Source: an uncultured Bacteroidota bacterium
GTDB taxonomy: Bacteria; Bacteroidota; Bacteroidia; Flavobacteriales; Flavobacteriaceae
NCBI GenBank assembly: GCA_902514625.1
Contig: CABXRK010000002.1
Location: 1 to 64,000 of the forward strand
Direction: 5' to 3'
DNA length: 64,000 nt
Shown here: positions 36,973 through 46,482 of the stretch, piece by piece
Numbering within the stretch: the first letter of the stretch is position 1
How the letters are laid out: every line of letters begins with the position of its first letter
Notes under the pieces: generated by a model
What the model was told of the DNA's origin: nothing
Database searches by the model: none
Seen by the model: only the letters and a program-made list of their open reading frames with translations
Translations under genes and position numbers: made by a program

Positions 36973-37620
36973 ATGTTTGAAAGATTACATCCATTAATAT
37001 TATTTATAATTATTGTTAATATCCTATTTTCTTTTAAGGGTTTTAAAAATGATTATTTTTTTGAAAAATATAAATTTAATATTAAAAAAATAAAAGGAGA
37101 TGAATGGATTAGAGTACTAAGTTCAGGATTTTTACATGTTGATAATAACCATTTATTTTTGAATATGCTTACTTTATATTTTTTTGGTGAGACTGTGATT
37201 AATTTCATAGGAATAATTGATTTTATTATCATATATTTTGGAAGTCTATTGTTAGGTAATATAATTAGTTTTTATTTCCATAATTCAAATGATTATTATT
37301 CTGCTGTGGGAGCAAGTGGTGCAATTATGGGAATCCTTTTTAGTTCGATTCTTTTAGATCCAGAGATGAAATTAATTTTCATTTTTTTCCCAATACCTCT
37401 TCCAGGATATGTTTTCGGTGCAGGATATTTAATTTATACTCTTTTTGGTATGACAAGTCAAAATGATTCTATTGGACATACTGCCCATTTTGGAGGAGCT
37501 ATAGCTGGAATCTTAATTACAATTCTATTAGATCCAGATATTATAATAACTTCATTTTTCACATTAACTCTTTTGCTTACAACAATTATAATATCTGGAA
37601 TTATTTTTTTTAAAAAATAA
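36973..37620 (+). CDS. Rhomboid-family intramembrane serine protease
   Basis: The 215-residue protein has six hydrophobic segments. It carries the catalytic serine in GASGAIMGILFSS near residue 116 and the partner histidine in SIGHTAHFGGAIAGI near residue 175. The HN-type motif HVDNNHLFLNMLTLYFFGE near residue 55 also fits. It cleaves membrane-anchored substrates; none is identifiable here. The gene is convergent with the thioredoxin-like gene, with two bases between stops. Confidence 0.93.
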   Translation: MFERLHPLILFIIIVNILFSFKGFKNDYFFEKYKFNIKKIKGDEWIRVLSSGFLHVDNNHLFLNMLTLYFFGETVINFIGIIDFIIIYFGSLLLGNIISFYFHNSNDYYSAVGASGAIMGILFSSILLDPEMKLIFIFFPIPLPGYVFGAGYLIYTLFGMTSQNDSIGHTAHFGGAIAGILITILLDPDIIITSFFTLTLLLTTIIISGIIFFKK

Positions 37621-37622
37621 AC

Positions 37623-38735
37623 TCAATTCTCTAAAAGTAACTCTTCAATCTTCTTGTCTAGCTGAATTCCACGAAGATTTTTAGCTATTATCTTTCCATT
37701 AGAATCTATGACAAAAGCAGCTGGAATGGCATTTACGCCATATAATTTAGCAATCGGATCTTGCCAGTATTTTAAATTAGAAACATGATTCCAAGTTAAC
37801 CCATCATCTTTAATAGCTTTTTTCCATTTACTAGAATCAATATCTAAAGATACACCTACAATTTCCAACCCTTTACTATGCATCTTTTTATATAAACGAA
37901 CAAGATTAGGATTTTCATCTCTGCAAGGTTTACACCATGAAGCCCAAAAATCAATAATTGTGATTTTTCCCTTTATAGCATTTAAACTAATTGTTTTTCC
38001 TTCAGGATTAGGACCTTCAAAACTAGGAGCAATTTGGCCTATACCAGTTTTATCAATTGGTGCATTAAGAATATTATATACAATCTTTCCGGATCTACTT
38101 TTTTTAATTCTCTCAGAAAAAGTTGAATAAACAAGCTTTAAAGTATCTATTGGAATAGTCTTTCTAAATAAAAACTCTTCTAAAATTAAAGATGAAATAT
38201 AAGAATTTGGATTTAATCTAATAAAAGTATTTTTATAATCAAAATATTGTTTTTGAAGATCTTTAGCTTGATCCTGAAGATCTTCAACTAAAACATCATC
38301 ATTCAAATTTGATGCTTCACGAATTTCTAAAACAATATCGTTATAAGTTTGAGATAATTCAGTAGTCTTAAGGTTATATTGATTTAAATCATTATTTGAG
38401 ATTGTTCCACTAAAAAAAGACCTAGCTATACTGTCTTTATATATTCTGGCTTTTATTTTACCTTCTTCTATAATAAAAGGAATCCTTTGATTTTTAATCT
38501 GTAAGAAATTTAAGTCTGCCATAGAAGCATCTCCTTTAAATTTGAATTTTCCTTTATTTACTTCAGTTGAGTCAATTACTGAAGTTTGATTGTTAACTGG
38601 AATTAATCTATATATTTTTTCTCCTTCATCTAAATCAGTTGATACAGTCAAAATAAAATTACCTGTTTCATTATTACAAGAAATAAAGAAATAGAATATT
38701 ATAAAGAATAATATTTTTAAAAGAAAATTTATCAT
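37623..38735 (-). CDS. TlpA-family thiol:disulfide oxidoreductase lipoprotein (DUF4369 plus thioredoxin)
   Basis: The 370-residue protein has a lipoprotein signal (FLLKILFFIIFYFFISCNNE), an N-terminal DUF4369 beta-sandwich (residues 25-120) and a coiled helical linker. The C-terminal AhpC/TSA-type thioredoxin domain has an intact active site, IDFWASWCKPCRDENP, near residue 270. It probably reduces disulfides in periplasmic proteins, for instance during cytochrome maturation. Compare with the cysteine-less relative at 13694. It is monocistronic. Confidence 0.93.
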   Translation of the reverse strand: MINFLLKILFFIIFYFFISCNNETGNFILTVSTDLDEGEKIYRLIPVNNQTSVIDSTEVNKGKFKFKGDASMADLNFLQIKNQRIPFIIEEGKIKARIYKDSIARSFFSGTISNNDLNQYNLKTTELSQTYNDIVLEIREASNLNDDVLVEDLQDQAKDLQKQYFDYKNTFIRLNPNSYISSLILEEFLFRKTIPIDTLKLVYSTFSERIKKSRSGKIVYNILNAPIDKTGIGQIAPSFEGPNPEGKTISLNAIKGKITIIDFWASWCKPCRDENPNLVRLYKKMHSKGLEIVGVSLDIDSSKWKKAIKDDGLTWNHVSNLKYWQDPIAKLYGVNAIPAAFVIDSNGKIIAKNLRGIQLDKKIEELLLEN

Positions 38736-38837
38736 AATGCAAATTTAATAAATTAGTATAGAATTATATTATTATATTTTTTGATATTACAGAAAAAAGA
38801 TTCTAAAATAAACAAATAACAATTTTAATATTAGCAG

Positions 38838-38845
38838 TATATTTG
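38838..38845 (+). promoter_or_regulatory. -7 promoter element upstream of aroC
   Basis: TATATTTG at 38838-38845 is an exact TAnnTTTG match, 14 bases before the aroC ATG at 38860. No convincing -33 TTG is seen. Confidence 0.5.
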
Positions 38846-38859
38846 CATAAATTATATAA

Positions 38860-39924
38860 ATGGCTGGTAATATTTTTGGAAATATCTTTAGACTTGTCAC
38901 TTATGGCGAATCTCATGGAAAAGAAATCGGTGGTATTATAGAAGGATGCCCTTCTGGAATAAATATAGATATTGATAAAATTCAAAAAGATCTTACTCGA
39001 CGTAGACCTGGACAATCATCTATTGTTTCTCAAAGGAAAGAACCTGATCAAGTTGTTTTTAATTCTGGGATTTTTGAAAATAAAACAACTGGAACTCCAA
39101 TAGGATTTTCAATTTATAATGAAAATCAAAAATCAAAAGATTACAGCCACATTAAAGACACTTATAGACCCTCTCATGCAGATTATGTTTATGATAAAAA
39201 ATATGGTATAAGAGACTATAGGGGAGGTGGTAGGAGTTCTGCTAGAGAGACTGCGGTTAGAGTTGTTGCAGGAGCTGTAGCAAAACAGTTTCTTGAAAAT
39301 ATCAAATTCACTGCCTATGTTTCATCCGTTGGAAATATTAAATTAGATGAAAATTATAAAAATCTAGATTTATCTTCAATTGAATCTAATATTGTAAGAT
39401 GCCCAGATAAAATTATTGCCACTAAAATGGAAGAGTATATTAAAAAAATTCGTAAGGATGGTGATACTATTGGAGGAACAGTTAGTTGTATAGTTCAAAA
39501 CGTTCCGGTAGGCCTTGGTGAGCCAGTTTTTGATAAGTTACATGCGCAGTTAGGTAAAGCAATGTTATCAATAAATGCAGTTAAGGGATTTGAATTAGGA
39601 AGTGGATTTAATGGTAGTAAAATGAAAGGTAGTGAACACAACGATATTTTCAACTCTGATGGATCAACTCAAACAAACAGATCGGGTGGAATTCAAGGTG
39701 GAATTTCTAATGGGATGGATATATATTTTAATGTTGCTTTTAAACCTGTTTCAACTATAATGCAACAACAAAATACAATTAATTCAAAAGGAGAAAATAT
39801 TAGAATGCAAGGCAAAGGCAGACATGATCCATGTGTTGTTCCACGAGCTGTGCCTATAGTCGAAGCTATGGCTGCATTAGTTTTAGCCGATTTCACGTTA
39901 ATGAATAAAACGGTTAGAAGTTAA
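38860..39924 (+). CDS. aroC: Chorismate synthase
   Basis: AroC performs the last step of the shikimate pathway, converting EPSP to chorismate with reduced FMN. The 354-residue sequence shows the signatures [33 protein letters not shown], the [30 protein letters not shown] block near residue 105-135, and [18 protein letters not shown] near the end. The gene is seven bases before the symporter gene, so the two may be co-transcribed, although functionally separate. Confidence 0.98.
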   Translation: MAGNIFGNIFRLVTYGESHGKEIGGIIEGCPSGINIDIDKIQKDLTRRRPGQSSIVSQRKEPDQVVFNSGIFENKTTGTPIGFSIYNENQKSKDYSHIKDTYRPSHADYVYDKKYGIRDYRGGGRSSARETAVRVVAGAVAKQFLENIKFTAYVSSVGNIKLDENYKNLDLSSIESNIVRCPDKIIATKMEEYIKKIRKDGDTIGGTVSCIVQNVPVGLGEPVFDKLHAQLGKAMLSINAVKGFELGSGFNGSKMKGSEHNDIFNSDGSTQTNRSGGIQGGISNGMDIYFNVAFKPVSTIMQQQNTINSKGENIRMQGKGRHDPCVVPRAVPIVEAMAALVLADFTLMNKTVRS

Positions 39925-39931
39925 TTTTTTT

Positions 39932-41194
39932 ATGAAAAAAATACCTTTACATTGGAAGATTATAATTGGAATGATTATAGGTGTTTTTTTTGGTTTAATT
40001 TGCTCTCAATTTACTTTTGGAAAAGTTTTTATAGAAAATTATATTAAACCATTTGGAATTATTTTTATTAATTCATTAAAACTTATTGCAATTCCTCTAA
40101 TTCTAGCATCTCTAATTAAAGGTATTTCTGATATAAAAGATATATCTAAATTATCTAAAATGGGTGGTAGAACTATAATGTTGTATCTAGTAACAACTTT
40201 TTTTGCTGTTTCAATAGGGCTAACTGTCGTTAATATTATTAAGCCTGGTGAATCAATAAGTTCTGAAACAAGAGTTGAATTATTAAATGCTTATGGAGAT
40301 GATGCAACATCAAAAAGGAAAATCGCAAATAAGCAAATTAATTCAAAACCACTTCAGCCACTAATAGATTTAATTCCTGAAAATATTTTTATGGCTACAA
40401 CAAAAAATAGCAATATGTTGCAAGTCATATTTTTTGCAATTTTCTTTGGAATTGGATTAATTCTTATACCAGAAAATAAATCAAAACCTGTAAAAGAATT
40501 TATTGATTCATTAAATTCAGTGATTTTAAAGCTGATAGATCTCATTATGTATACTGCTCCTTTTTGTGTATTTGCTTTGTTGTCATCTCTTGTTGCAGAG
40601 GCACCTAGCTGGAATCTTTTTCAAGCACTAGGCTTATATGGAATTACACTTATTCTTGGATTATTTATAATGATTTTCATTTACATTTTTTTTGTTAAGT
40701 TGTATACAAAAAAAGATCCTTTATTTTTTATTAAAGGAATAGCTCCCGCCCAATTATTAGCCTTTTCAACTAGTTCAAGTGCAGCAACTCTTCCTGTTAC
40801 TCTTGAATGTGTTGAAAATAACCTTGAAGTTGATGATGAAGTTGCTAGTTTTGTTTTACCGATCGGAGCAACAGTAAATATGGATGGAACAAGTGTTTAT
40901 CAAGCTGTAGCAGCTGTTTTTATAGCTCAAGCTTTTGGTATTGATTTAACTTTGACTGATCAGCTTGGAATAATTATTACCGCTACTTTAGCTTCAATTG
41001 GTACTGCAGCCGTGCCAAGCGCAGGAATAGTAATGCTCGTTATAGTTTTAGCACAAGCAGGAATTCCTGAAGCAGGATTAGCATTAATTTTTGCTATTGA
41101 CAGACCTTTAGACATGTGTAGAACAGTTGTTAATGTTACAGGTGATGCAACTGTATCTATGGCTATAGCTAAATCATTAGGCAAACTCAAATAA
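39932..41194 (+). CDS. Dicarboxylate/amino acid:cation symporter (DAACS family)
   Basis: A 420-residue membrane protein of the glutamate/aspartate/C4-dicarboxylate symporter family. Eight or so helices are visible. The HP1 serine-rich loop is STSSSAATLPVTLEC near residue 278, followed by the transmembrane 7 signature NMDGTSVYQAVAAVF. The C-terminal substrate site has PSAGIVMLVIVL and IDRPLDMCRTVVNVTGD. It imports glutamate, aspartate or dicarboxylates driven by Na+ or H+; which of these cannot be decided. It follows aroC closely. Confidence 0.94.
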   Translation: MKKIPLHWKIIIGMIIGVFFGLICSQFTFGKVFIENYIKPFGIIFINSLKLIAIPLILASLIKGISDIKDISKLSKMGGRTIMLYLVTTFFAVSIGLTVVNIIKPGESISSETRVELLNAYGDDATSKRKIANKQINSKPLQPLIDLIPENIFMATTKNSNMLQVIFFAIFFGIGLILIPENKSKPVKEFIDSLNSVILKLIDLIMYTAPFCVFALLSSLVAEAPSWNLFQALGLYGITLILGLFIMIFIYIFFVKLYTKKDPLFFIKGIAPAQLLAFSTSSSAATLPVTLECVENNLEVDDEVASFVLPIGATVNMDGTSVYQAVAAVFIAQAFGIDLTLTDQLGIIITATLASIGTAAVPSAGIVMLVIVLAQAGIPEAGLALIFAIDRPLDMCRTVVNVTGDATVSMAIAKSLGKLK

Positions 41195-41224
41195 TATCAT
41201 ACCATAATATTAAAAACAAAATCA

Positions 41225-41890
41225 TTGAATCTTATACTAACTAATGATTGGAAAATACTAATGAAAAATGAGTTTAATAAATCATACTTTATTGATTTAT
41301 TAAATTTTATTGATTATGAATTTTATAAATATAAATGTTATCCCAAAAAAGAGTTTATTTTTTCAGCATTAAACAATTGCTTTCCACATAAAATTAAAAT
41401 AGTAATTATAGGTCAAGATCCCTATCATAAAGTTAATCAAGCAAATGGACTTTCTTTTTCAGTAAATAAGGGCATCAAAATACCACCATCATTAAAAAAC
41501 ATCTTTAAAGAATTACAAATAGATGTGAAAAAACCTTATCCTTTAAATGGGGATTTAATTAATTGGTCAAAACAAGGGGTTTTATTACTAAATTCAGTAT
41601 TAACAGTTAGAGAAAATGAACCTGGGAGTCATAAAGATATAGGTTGGCAAATCTTTACTGATAAAATTATTAGTATTCTTTCCAAAAGATATAAGGGGAT
41701 TATTTTTATGTTATGGGGAACCTTTGCTAAAATGAAAAAAAAATATATAAATAATAACGAACATTTAATTTTAGAATCTGGTCATCCATCTCCATTAAGT
41801 GCTAATAGAGGGTTCTGGTTTGGAAATAAACATTTTAGTAAATCAAACGAATTTTTAAAAAAAATTGGAAAAGAACCTATAAAATGGTAA
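41225..41890 (+). CDS. ung: Uracil-DNA glycosylase (family 1)
   Basis: Ung removes uracil from DNA. The 221-residue protein has the water-activating loop VIIGQDPYHKVNQANGLSFSV near residue 60 and LLLNSVLTVRENEPGSHKDIGW near residue 118. The minor-groove loop LESGHPSPLSANRGF is near residue 183. The start is TTG at 41225, giving LTNDWKILMKNEFNKSYF, which matches the conserved N-terminus; the first ATG, at 41258, would remove it. The stop abuts the convergent SUI1 gene with no gap. Confidence 0.96.
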   Translation: MNLILTNDWKILMKNEFNKSYFIDLLNFIDYEFYKYKCYPKKEFIFSALNNCFPHKIKIVIIGQDPYHKVNQANGLSFSVNKGIKIPPSLKNIFKELQIDVKKPYPLNGDLINWSKQGVLLLNSVLTVRENEPGSHKDIGWQIFTDKIISILSKRYKGIIFMLWGTFAKMKKKYINNNEHLILESGHPSPLSANRGFWFGNKHFSKSNEFLKKIGKEPIKW

Positions 41891-42235
41891 CTATCCTCCA
41901 ACTCTTTTTACTTTATGACCTAATGAATTTAAAAAAAAAATTATTTTATCTCTAAAATTTCCTTGAATTATAATCTCATTATTTTTAACACTCCCACCAA
42001 CACTAAATTTGTTTTTTATAGCCTTTGCAAAAACTTTTAAATCAGATTTTTCACCTTTAAAACCTTTAATAATAGTAACTGTTTTCCCTGCTCTTCCTTT
42101 ATTACTAAAATGAGCCTCAAGATTTTGAACAATCTTATTATTTGAAGATTCATTAGAAATCTCTTTATTAGAGTTTAAATTATCAAATTTAATTTTAGAG
42201 AGATCCTGAAAGTTATTAATTTTATTTTCTTTCAA
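41891..42235 (-). CDS. SUI1/YciH-family translation initiation factor-like protein
   Basis: The 114-residue protein carries the eIF1/SUI1 fold in its C-terminal 70 residues: RAGKTVTIIKGFKGEKSDLKVFAKAIKNKFSVGGSVKNNEIIIQG and the tail FFLNSLGHKVKRVGG. The N-terminal 40 residues are a polar, asparagine-rich extension. Bacterial YciH proteins may check initiation at start codons or help stressed ribosomes. Abuts ung convergently. Confidence 0.93.
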   Translation of the reverse strand: MKENKINNFQDLSKIKFDNLNSNKEISNESSNNKIVQNLEAHFSNKGRAGKTVTIIKGFKGEKSDLKVFAKAIKNKFSVGGSVKNNEIIIQGNFRDKIIFFLNSLGHKVKRVGG

Positions 42236-42322
42236 TAAATATAAATTTTATCAAATTTAAAAATAATGTTGGGTTTTACTATTTTTAACATTTATTAATC
42301 ATATTGAAAAAAATATATACTG

Positions 42323-42844
42323 ATGGAAAATTTAACACATTCAAAAAGGTTTATTAAAACTATTGAGTTCGTTAATTTTCATTTAAAAAAAGACAGTTCT
42401 ATATTAGATTTAGGAATTAAAAATAAATTATCTGAAATGATGTCTTCTCAAGGGTATAATATAATTAATACAAAAGGGGAGGACCTTGACGTTGATTTTA
42501 AAGAATACGTTGAAAGTAAATACGATTGTATAACAGCTTTTGAAATATTTGAACATATGCTTGCTCCTTTTAATATTTTAAATAATTTGAAAAGTGAAAA
42601 ATTAATAGCATCAGTTCCTCTAAAATTATGGTTTTCATCTGCTTATTGGAATGAAAATGACGACAGAGATAAACATTATCATGAATTTGAAATAAAACAA
42701 TTTAATTTTTTACTTAAAAAAACAGGGTGGGTAATAAAAGATTCACAAAAATGGACATCTCCAGATAATACTAAAATTGGTATACGTCCATTATTAAGGA
42801 ACTTTTATCCAAGATATTATATCGTTTATTGCGAAAGAGTTTAA
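42323..42844 (+). CDS. Class I SAM-dependent methyltransferase-like protein
   Basis: A 173-residue protein whose middle looks like a class I methyltransferase: SSILDLGIKNKLSEMM at motif I near residue 27, then YDCITAFEIFEHMLAPFNIL, the FE.FEHM.. pattern of motif IV in Methyltransf_11/23 enzymes. Motif I lacks the usual GxGxG, so SAM binding may be altered or lost. No other domain seen. Substrate unknown. Its stop overlaps that of a small convergent ORF (TTAA). Confidence 0.7.
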   Translation: MENLTHSKRFIKTIEFVNFHLKKDSSILDLGIKNKLSEMMSSQGYNIINTKGEDLDVDFKEYVESKYDCITAFEIFEHMLAPFNILNNLKSEKLIASVPLKLWFSSAYWNENDDRDKHYHEFEIKQFNFLLKKTGWVIKDSQKWTSPDNTKIGIRPLLRNFYPRYYIVYCERV

Positions 42845-42954
42845 TTATCTCTATCTTCAAAATCTTCATTATTCTTTTCTTGTATTCTTTGAAATATTAC
42901 TATCAATAAAAGAATAATGAAGATTCCCCCCCAAAATAATATATCATTATTCAT
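42841..42954 (-). CDS. Single-pass membrane microprotein, 37 residues (not on the ORF track)
   Basis: ATG at 42952-42954 opens MNNDILFWGGIFIILLLIVIFQ, one clear membrane helix, then an acidic/basic polar tail RIQEKNNEDFEDRDN before the stop. The start codon lies 14 bases after the stop of the YbjQ-family gene (42969) on the same strand, so it may be the last gene of that operon. The sequence contains a G7 run. No homologue is recognised; the clean helix plus charged tail and operon position support translation. Confidence 0.5.
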   Translation of the reverse strand: MNNDILFWGGIFIILLLIVIFQRIQEKNNEDFEDRDN

Positions 42955-42968
42955 ATCCACTATTTAAT

Positions 42969-43283
42969 TTATTTAACTGTTACAGCAGTTCCATAAGCTA
43001 ACATTTCAGAGGTTCCTTGCATTATTACAGAGGTTGTGAATTTTACATTTATTACAGCATTTGCAGATAATTTTTCAGCATCTTTAATCATTCTTTTTAA
43101 TGCCTCTTCTCTTGCGTCAGCTTGTAATTTAGTATATTCTGAAACTTCACCACCCACTAAATTTTTGATACCAGCAAAAATGTCTCTTCCAAGATTTCTT
43201 GCTCTCACAGTGCTTCCTCTTACGATTCCATGAACTTCTATAATTTCTTTATTGGTTATTGTTGGTGTGTTTACTAAGATCAT
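42969..43283 (-). CDS. YbjQ/UPF0145-family protein (putative heavy-metal-binding domain)
   Basis: The protein starts MILVNTPTITNKEIIEVHGIVRGSTVRARNLGRDIFAGIKNLVGGEVSEYTKL, the standard YbjQ sequence, and ends with the family's VINVKFTTSVIMQGTSEMLAYGTAVTV. The ORF track begins at 43313, but the ATG at 43283 gives the conserved 104-residue form and lies four bases past the amidohydrolase stop. The fold is a pentameric dodecin-like ring. The function is unsettled; the heavy-metal label is only a database name. Confidence 0.92.
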   Translation of the reverse strand: MILVNTPTITNKEIIEVHGIVRGSTVRARNLGRDIFAGIKNLVGGEVSEYTKLQADAREEALKRMIKDAEKLSANAVINVKFTTSVIMQGTSEMLAYGTAVTVK

Positions 43284-43287
43284 AATT

Positions 43288-44448
43288 TTAATTATTAAAT
43301 AAGTTAGAATCAATATTTGGTAAAATTTTTAATGCATTTTTATAATATATTTTTTTTAAAACAGAGTCAGGTAAAGACAATCCATAAATTTTCCAGTGAG
43401 CATGACGCTTTCTATAATAATCAAAATATTCGTCATCTGTTTCTAAAACTCTAAAATATACATGATATTCAGAAACATTATAGGAGTCTTTACCAAATAA
43501 AACTCTATTTTGATAATCAATTAAGAATTTTCTAGCCCTTCTAGGTTGTCTCCCTAATTCAGCTAAAACTGCAGCAATTTCAGTATATACATTTGGATAT
43601 TTATCCAAATGATCACTTAAATGATCAAGATTATTAGCCATCCAACCCATATGAGCATTTATAAAAATTGTTTCTTTATGATTTTTAAAAATTTCTTCTT
43701 GCTCAGACATTATAGAATCAAATGATGGGTATATTTTTGGATCCCTATATCTACCAGGTTTTTGTCTTAATTCAAGCCACCTTTCATTATATTTGTCCTT
43801 AGGCGACCAAAAGGATTGAGGTTCACCAGAATGAATTAAAACAGGGAGTCCAATTTTACCACAAGTCTCCCAAATAGGAGCTAATCTTGGATCATTGATC
43901 GAAATTCTTTTTCCATCATTATCTTTATCAGAAAGGCCTAAACTTTTATATATTTTCAATCCAATAGCGCCTTGTTTTTTAGCATTTTTTAAAATTTCAA
44001 TATTCTTAGCAGCAAAATCTTCTTGATCAATTTTTTTAAAATCTATATTTAAAAATACACCAAATCTTTCTGGATAATTTTCTTTTACATTTTTCAAAGA
44101 TTTAGATAAATTAAGATCCATTAATTTTTGATTTCCAGCAAAAGCTGCAAATCCAGATCCACTTAAATTTATCAAAAAGGCCATATTTAAACTATCCATT
44201 TCCACAACTAATTTAGATAAATCTTTAACAGGCATATCAAATTGATGACTATGAATATCTACAAAAGGGAACTTAGAGCGGTAAAGCTTATTAATAGGAA
44301 CTTTAAGTGTAGAAATAGGACTATATTCTTCAATATCCATTAGTTGATATTTTTCTTGAATTATTCCTATAGAAAAATAGGATAAAGCAGAAATAATAAT
44401 TACAAATAAGCTTGTTTTTAAAAAAAACTTAAAAGACATGTTAAACAC
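43288..44448 (-). CDS. Membrane-anchored amidohydrolase (amidohydrolase 2/PF04909-like TIM barrel)
   Basis: An N-terminal hydrophobic anchor (FFLKTSLFVIIISALSYFSIG) is followed by a TIM-barrel hydrolase of the decarboxylase/amidohydrolase-2 type. The metal motif FVDIHSHQF is near residue 63, GLKIYKSLG near 150, LPVLIHSGEP near 200, IFINAHMGWM near 260, and VLFGKDSYNV near 320. The HxH and following His/Asp residues are all present, so an active metal site is likely. It probably hydrolyses or decarboxylates an exported substrate; which is unknown. The start overlaps the end of the DUF2911 gene by eight bases. Confidence 0.87.
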   Translation of the reverse strand: MFNMSFKFFLKTSLFVIIISALSYFSIGIIQEKYQLMDIEEYSPISTLKVPINKLYRSKFPFVDIHSHQFDMPVKDLSKLVVEMDSLNMAFLINLSGSGFAAFAGNQKLMDLNLSKSLKNVKENYPERFGVFLNIDFKKIDQEDFAAKNIEILKNAKKQGAIGLKIYKSLGLSDKDNDGKRISINDPRLAPIWETCGKIGLPVLIHSGEPQSFWSPKDKYNERWLELRQKPGRYRDPKIYPSFDSIMSEQEEIFKNHKETIFINAHMGWMANNLDHLSDHLDKYPNVYTEIAAVLAELGRQPRRARKFLIDYQNRVLFGKDSYNVSEYHVYFRVLETDDEYFDYYRKRHAHWKIYGLSLPDSVLKKIYYKNALKILPNIDSNLFNN

Positions 44449-44983
44449 TATTAATAGGAATTGTTATTGCAGTTTTATCCCACTTAAATACTAAAGAAAT
44501 ACCATTCTCATTTTCTTCAATATGTATAGTAAATTGTTCTATTGATCCTAATAGGGGCTGACTTGGAATTGTAACTCTTAAGATGTCTTTATCATAATCT
44601 GGTTCAAAATATCCAAATTTACCAGCTTCAGAATTCAATACAATTACCCAATCTAACTCATTAGGAATTGCATACATTCTGTATTTTCCTTTCAAGAGTT
44701 TTTCGTTATTAAATAATATATCCTTATTGTTTTTAAATATCGTTGCGTTATTAGCACCTAATCTCCAATATTTTTCATATGGCACTAGTGCTTTATCATT
44801 TTCATTCCCAAAAATCAATCTATTTTTTTTATAGGGACGACTATATTCAACTTCTAATTCTAATGAATCATTTTTAAAAACTACTTTTTCGAACGGACTC
44901 TTTGGTGGAGTGTTTAAGAAATAAATCAAACTTAATATTGCTATTATTAATACTCCAAATAGTGAATACTTTAAAATTTTCAT
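44441..44983 (-). CDS. DUF2911-domain membrane-anchored protein
   Basis: The 180-residue protein has an N-terminal helix (YSLFGVLIIAILSLIYFL) and a beta-rich domain. The domain has LEVEYSRPYKKNRLIFG, VPYEKYWRLGANNATIFK and LLKGKYRMYAIP followed by WVIVLNS, which is the DUF2911 pattern. The function is unknown. A second DUF2911 protein is at 59222. It is coupled to the amidohydrolase gene (8-base overlap). Confidence 0.88.
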   Translation of the reverse strand: MKILKYSLFGVLIIAILSLIYFLNTPPKSPFEKVVFKNDSLELEVEYSRPYKKNRLIFGNENDKALVPYEKYWRLGANNATIFKNNKDILFNNEKLLKGKYRMYAIPNELDWVIVLNSEAGKFGYFEPDYDKDILRVTIPSQPLLGSIEQFTIHIEENENGISLVFKWDKTAITIPINSV

Positions 44984-45047
44984 CTTTTATATATTTATTA
45001 TCATTGTTTTATTAAAACCTCTAGTTAACATAATATTAATTATAGAT

Positions 45048-46457
45048 TTAATTTAAGTACTTATCAGGTATTAATTCCATCTCAGGAATATCCCCTAAAT
45101 CATTACTATCCTCTCTCCATTTAATCAAAGAAGTTCTTAAATTATCTATTATATCAATATATTGTGGTTCATTAATTAAATTATTTATTTCATAAGGGTC
45201 ATTTAAAACATCATAAAACTCTTCTTTCGGTTTGGGTGATTCAAACCATTTTTTCTGAACTTCATTTAAACTACCATTATTTTTTAATCTTAATAACTCC
45301 TGCATCATAGGCATTTGAAGTCTATACTGGACATTTAATGCATGAGGAATGTTTTGATTATAATTTTTAATAAACTTGTATCTTCCATCAAATACTGCTC
45401 TTATTTTATCAATTTCACCGTCAAAACGATCAGTAGCAGTAAAAATTAATTTATGTGAATTAACCTTTTGACTCCCAAGAAATGCCTTTCCTTGTATATA
45501 TTCAGGTATATTAATACCTGAAATTGATAAAAGAGTTGGCGCTAAATCAATAAAACTAATTAAATCACTGGGGTCATTTTCTATCAACTTTCCTTTAGGG
45601 GCCTTAATAATTAAAGGAACTTTAGTTCCACTCTGATATATAGCTCTCTTATGCCTAGGAAATGGACCACCATGGTCAGAATAGAAAAAAATGTATGTAT
45701 TATCGTATTCTCCTTCTTTTTTTAATTCATTAATTAATTTTAATAACTTTCTATCAGCTCTTATTAAATTACTATAATTTACAGCCATATCATGTCGTAT
45801 AATATCATTATCTGGAAAATATGGTGGAATTATTATTTTTGATTTATCAACTAAAATAGAATCCTTGTTTTTATTCCAAATTCCTGATTCATGACAAACA
45901 TTAAAATTAAAAATAGAAAAAAAAGGCTGGTTTTTTTCTCTATTTTTCCAATGGGCTTTATTACTAGATTCATCCCATGCATTATCTGAAATTTTAAAAT
46001 TATAGTCTTCTTTAGAGTTATTAGTACAGTAATAACCTGCTTCACGAAGATATTCAGTAAATGGACGAATATATTCTGGAAATTCAGGAGAATAACTTGG
46101 AATACCTAATTCTGCTTGATTTGGCAATCCAGCTGCTGTTTTATATGAATTATATGTTCTCATATTATGAGTTCCTAAAGTTGTAGGATACATTCCTGTT
46201 ATTATTGCACTTCTAGAGGGAGCACAAACAGCAGAAGGAGAATGCATATTTTTAAAAACAACACCATCATCTGCAAGAGACTCAATAGCAGGAAGGTTCA
46301 TAGGAGTATTAGAATATTGGGGGAAAAAATCTTGAGATTGATCTTCATAAACAAACCAAACAACATTAGGTCTTTTATCAAAATCATTACTACAATTATT
46401 CAACAAAAAAGAAAAAAGTAGGATAAAAATGAATTTTATTTTTCCAATAATTACCAT
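45048..46457 (-). CDS. Type I sulfatase lipoprotein (arylsulfatase family)
   Basis: The 469-residue protein has a lipoprotein-like signal (FIFILLFSFLLNNCSND) and begins its catalytic domain at RPNVVWFVYEDQSQDFF. The formylglycine site is SAVCAPSRSAIITGMYP near residue 86 (CxPSR), which needs a maturase not present in this window. The metal site continues with YIFFYSDHGGPFPRHKR near residue 257. It probably desulfates a carbohydrate or aryl sulfate in the periplasm. It is 25 bases downstream of the kinase gene, suggesting one operon. Confidence 0.93.
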   Translation of the reverse strand: MVIIGKIKFIFILLFSFLLNNCSNDFDKRPNVVWFVYEDQSQDFFPQYSNTPMNLPAIESLADDGVVFKNMHSPSAVCAPSRSAIITGMYPTTLGTHNMRTYNSYKTAAGLPNQAELGIPSYSPEFPEYIRPFTEYLREAGYYCTNNSKEDYNFKISDNAWDESSNKAHWKNREKNQPFFSIFNFNVCHESGIWNKNKDSILVDKSKIIIPPYFPDNDIIRHDMAVNYSNLIRADRKLLKLINELKKEGEYDNTYIFFYSDHGGPFPRHKRAIYQSGTKVPLIIKAPKGKLIENDPSDLISFIDLAPTLLSISGINIPEYIQGKAFLGSQKVNSHKLIFTATDRFDGEIDKIRAVFDGRYKFIKNYNQNIPHALNVQYRLQMPMMQELLRLKNNGSLNEVQKKWFESPKPKEEFYDVLNDPYEINNLINEPQYIDIIDNLRTSLIKWREDSNDLGDIPEMELIPDKYLN

Positions 46458-46482
46458 AAATAATAAAACTTTTTTAAATATA

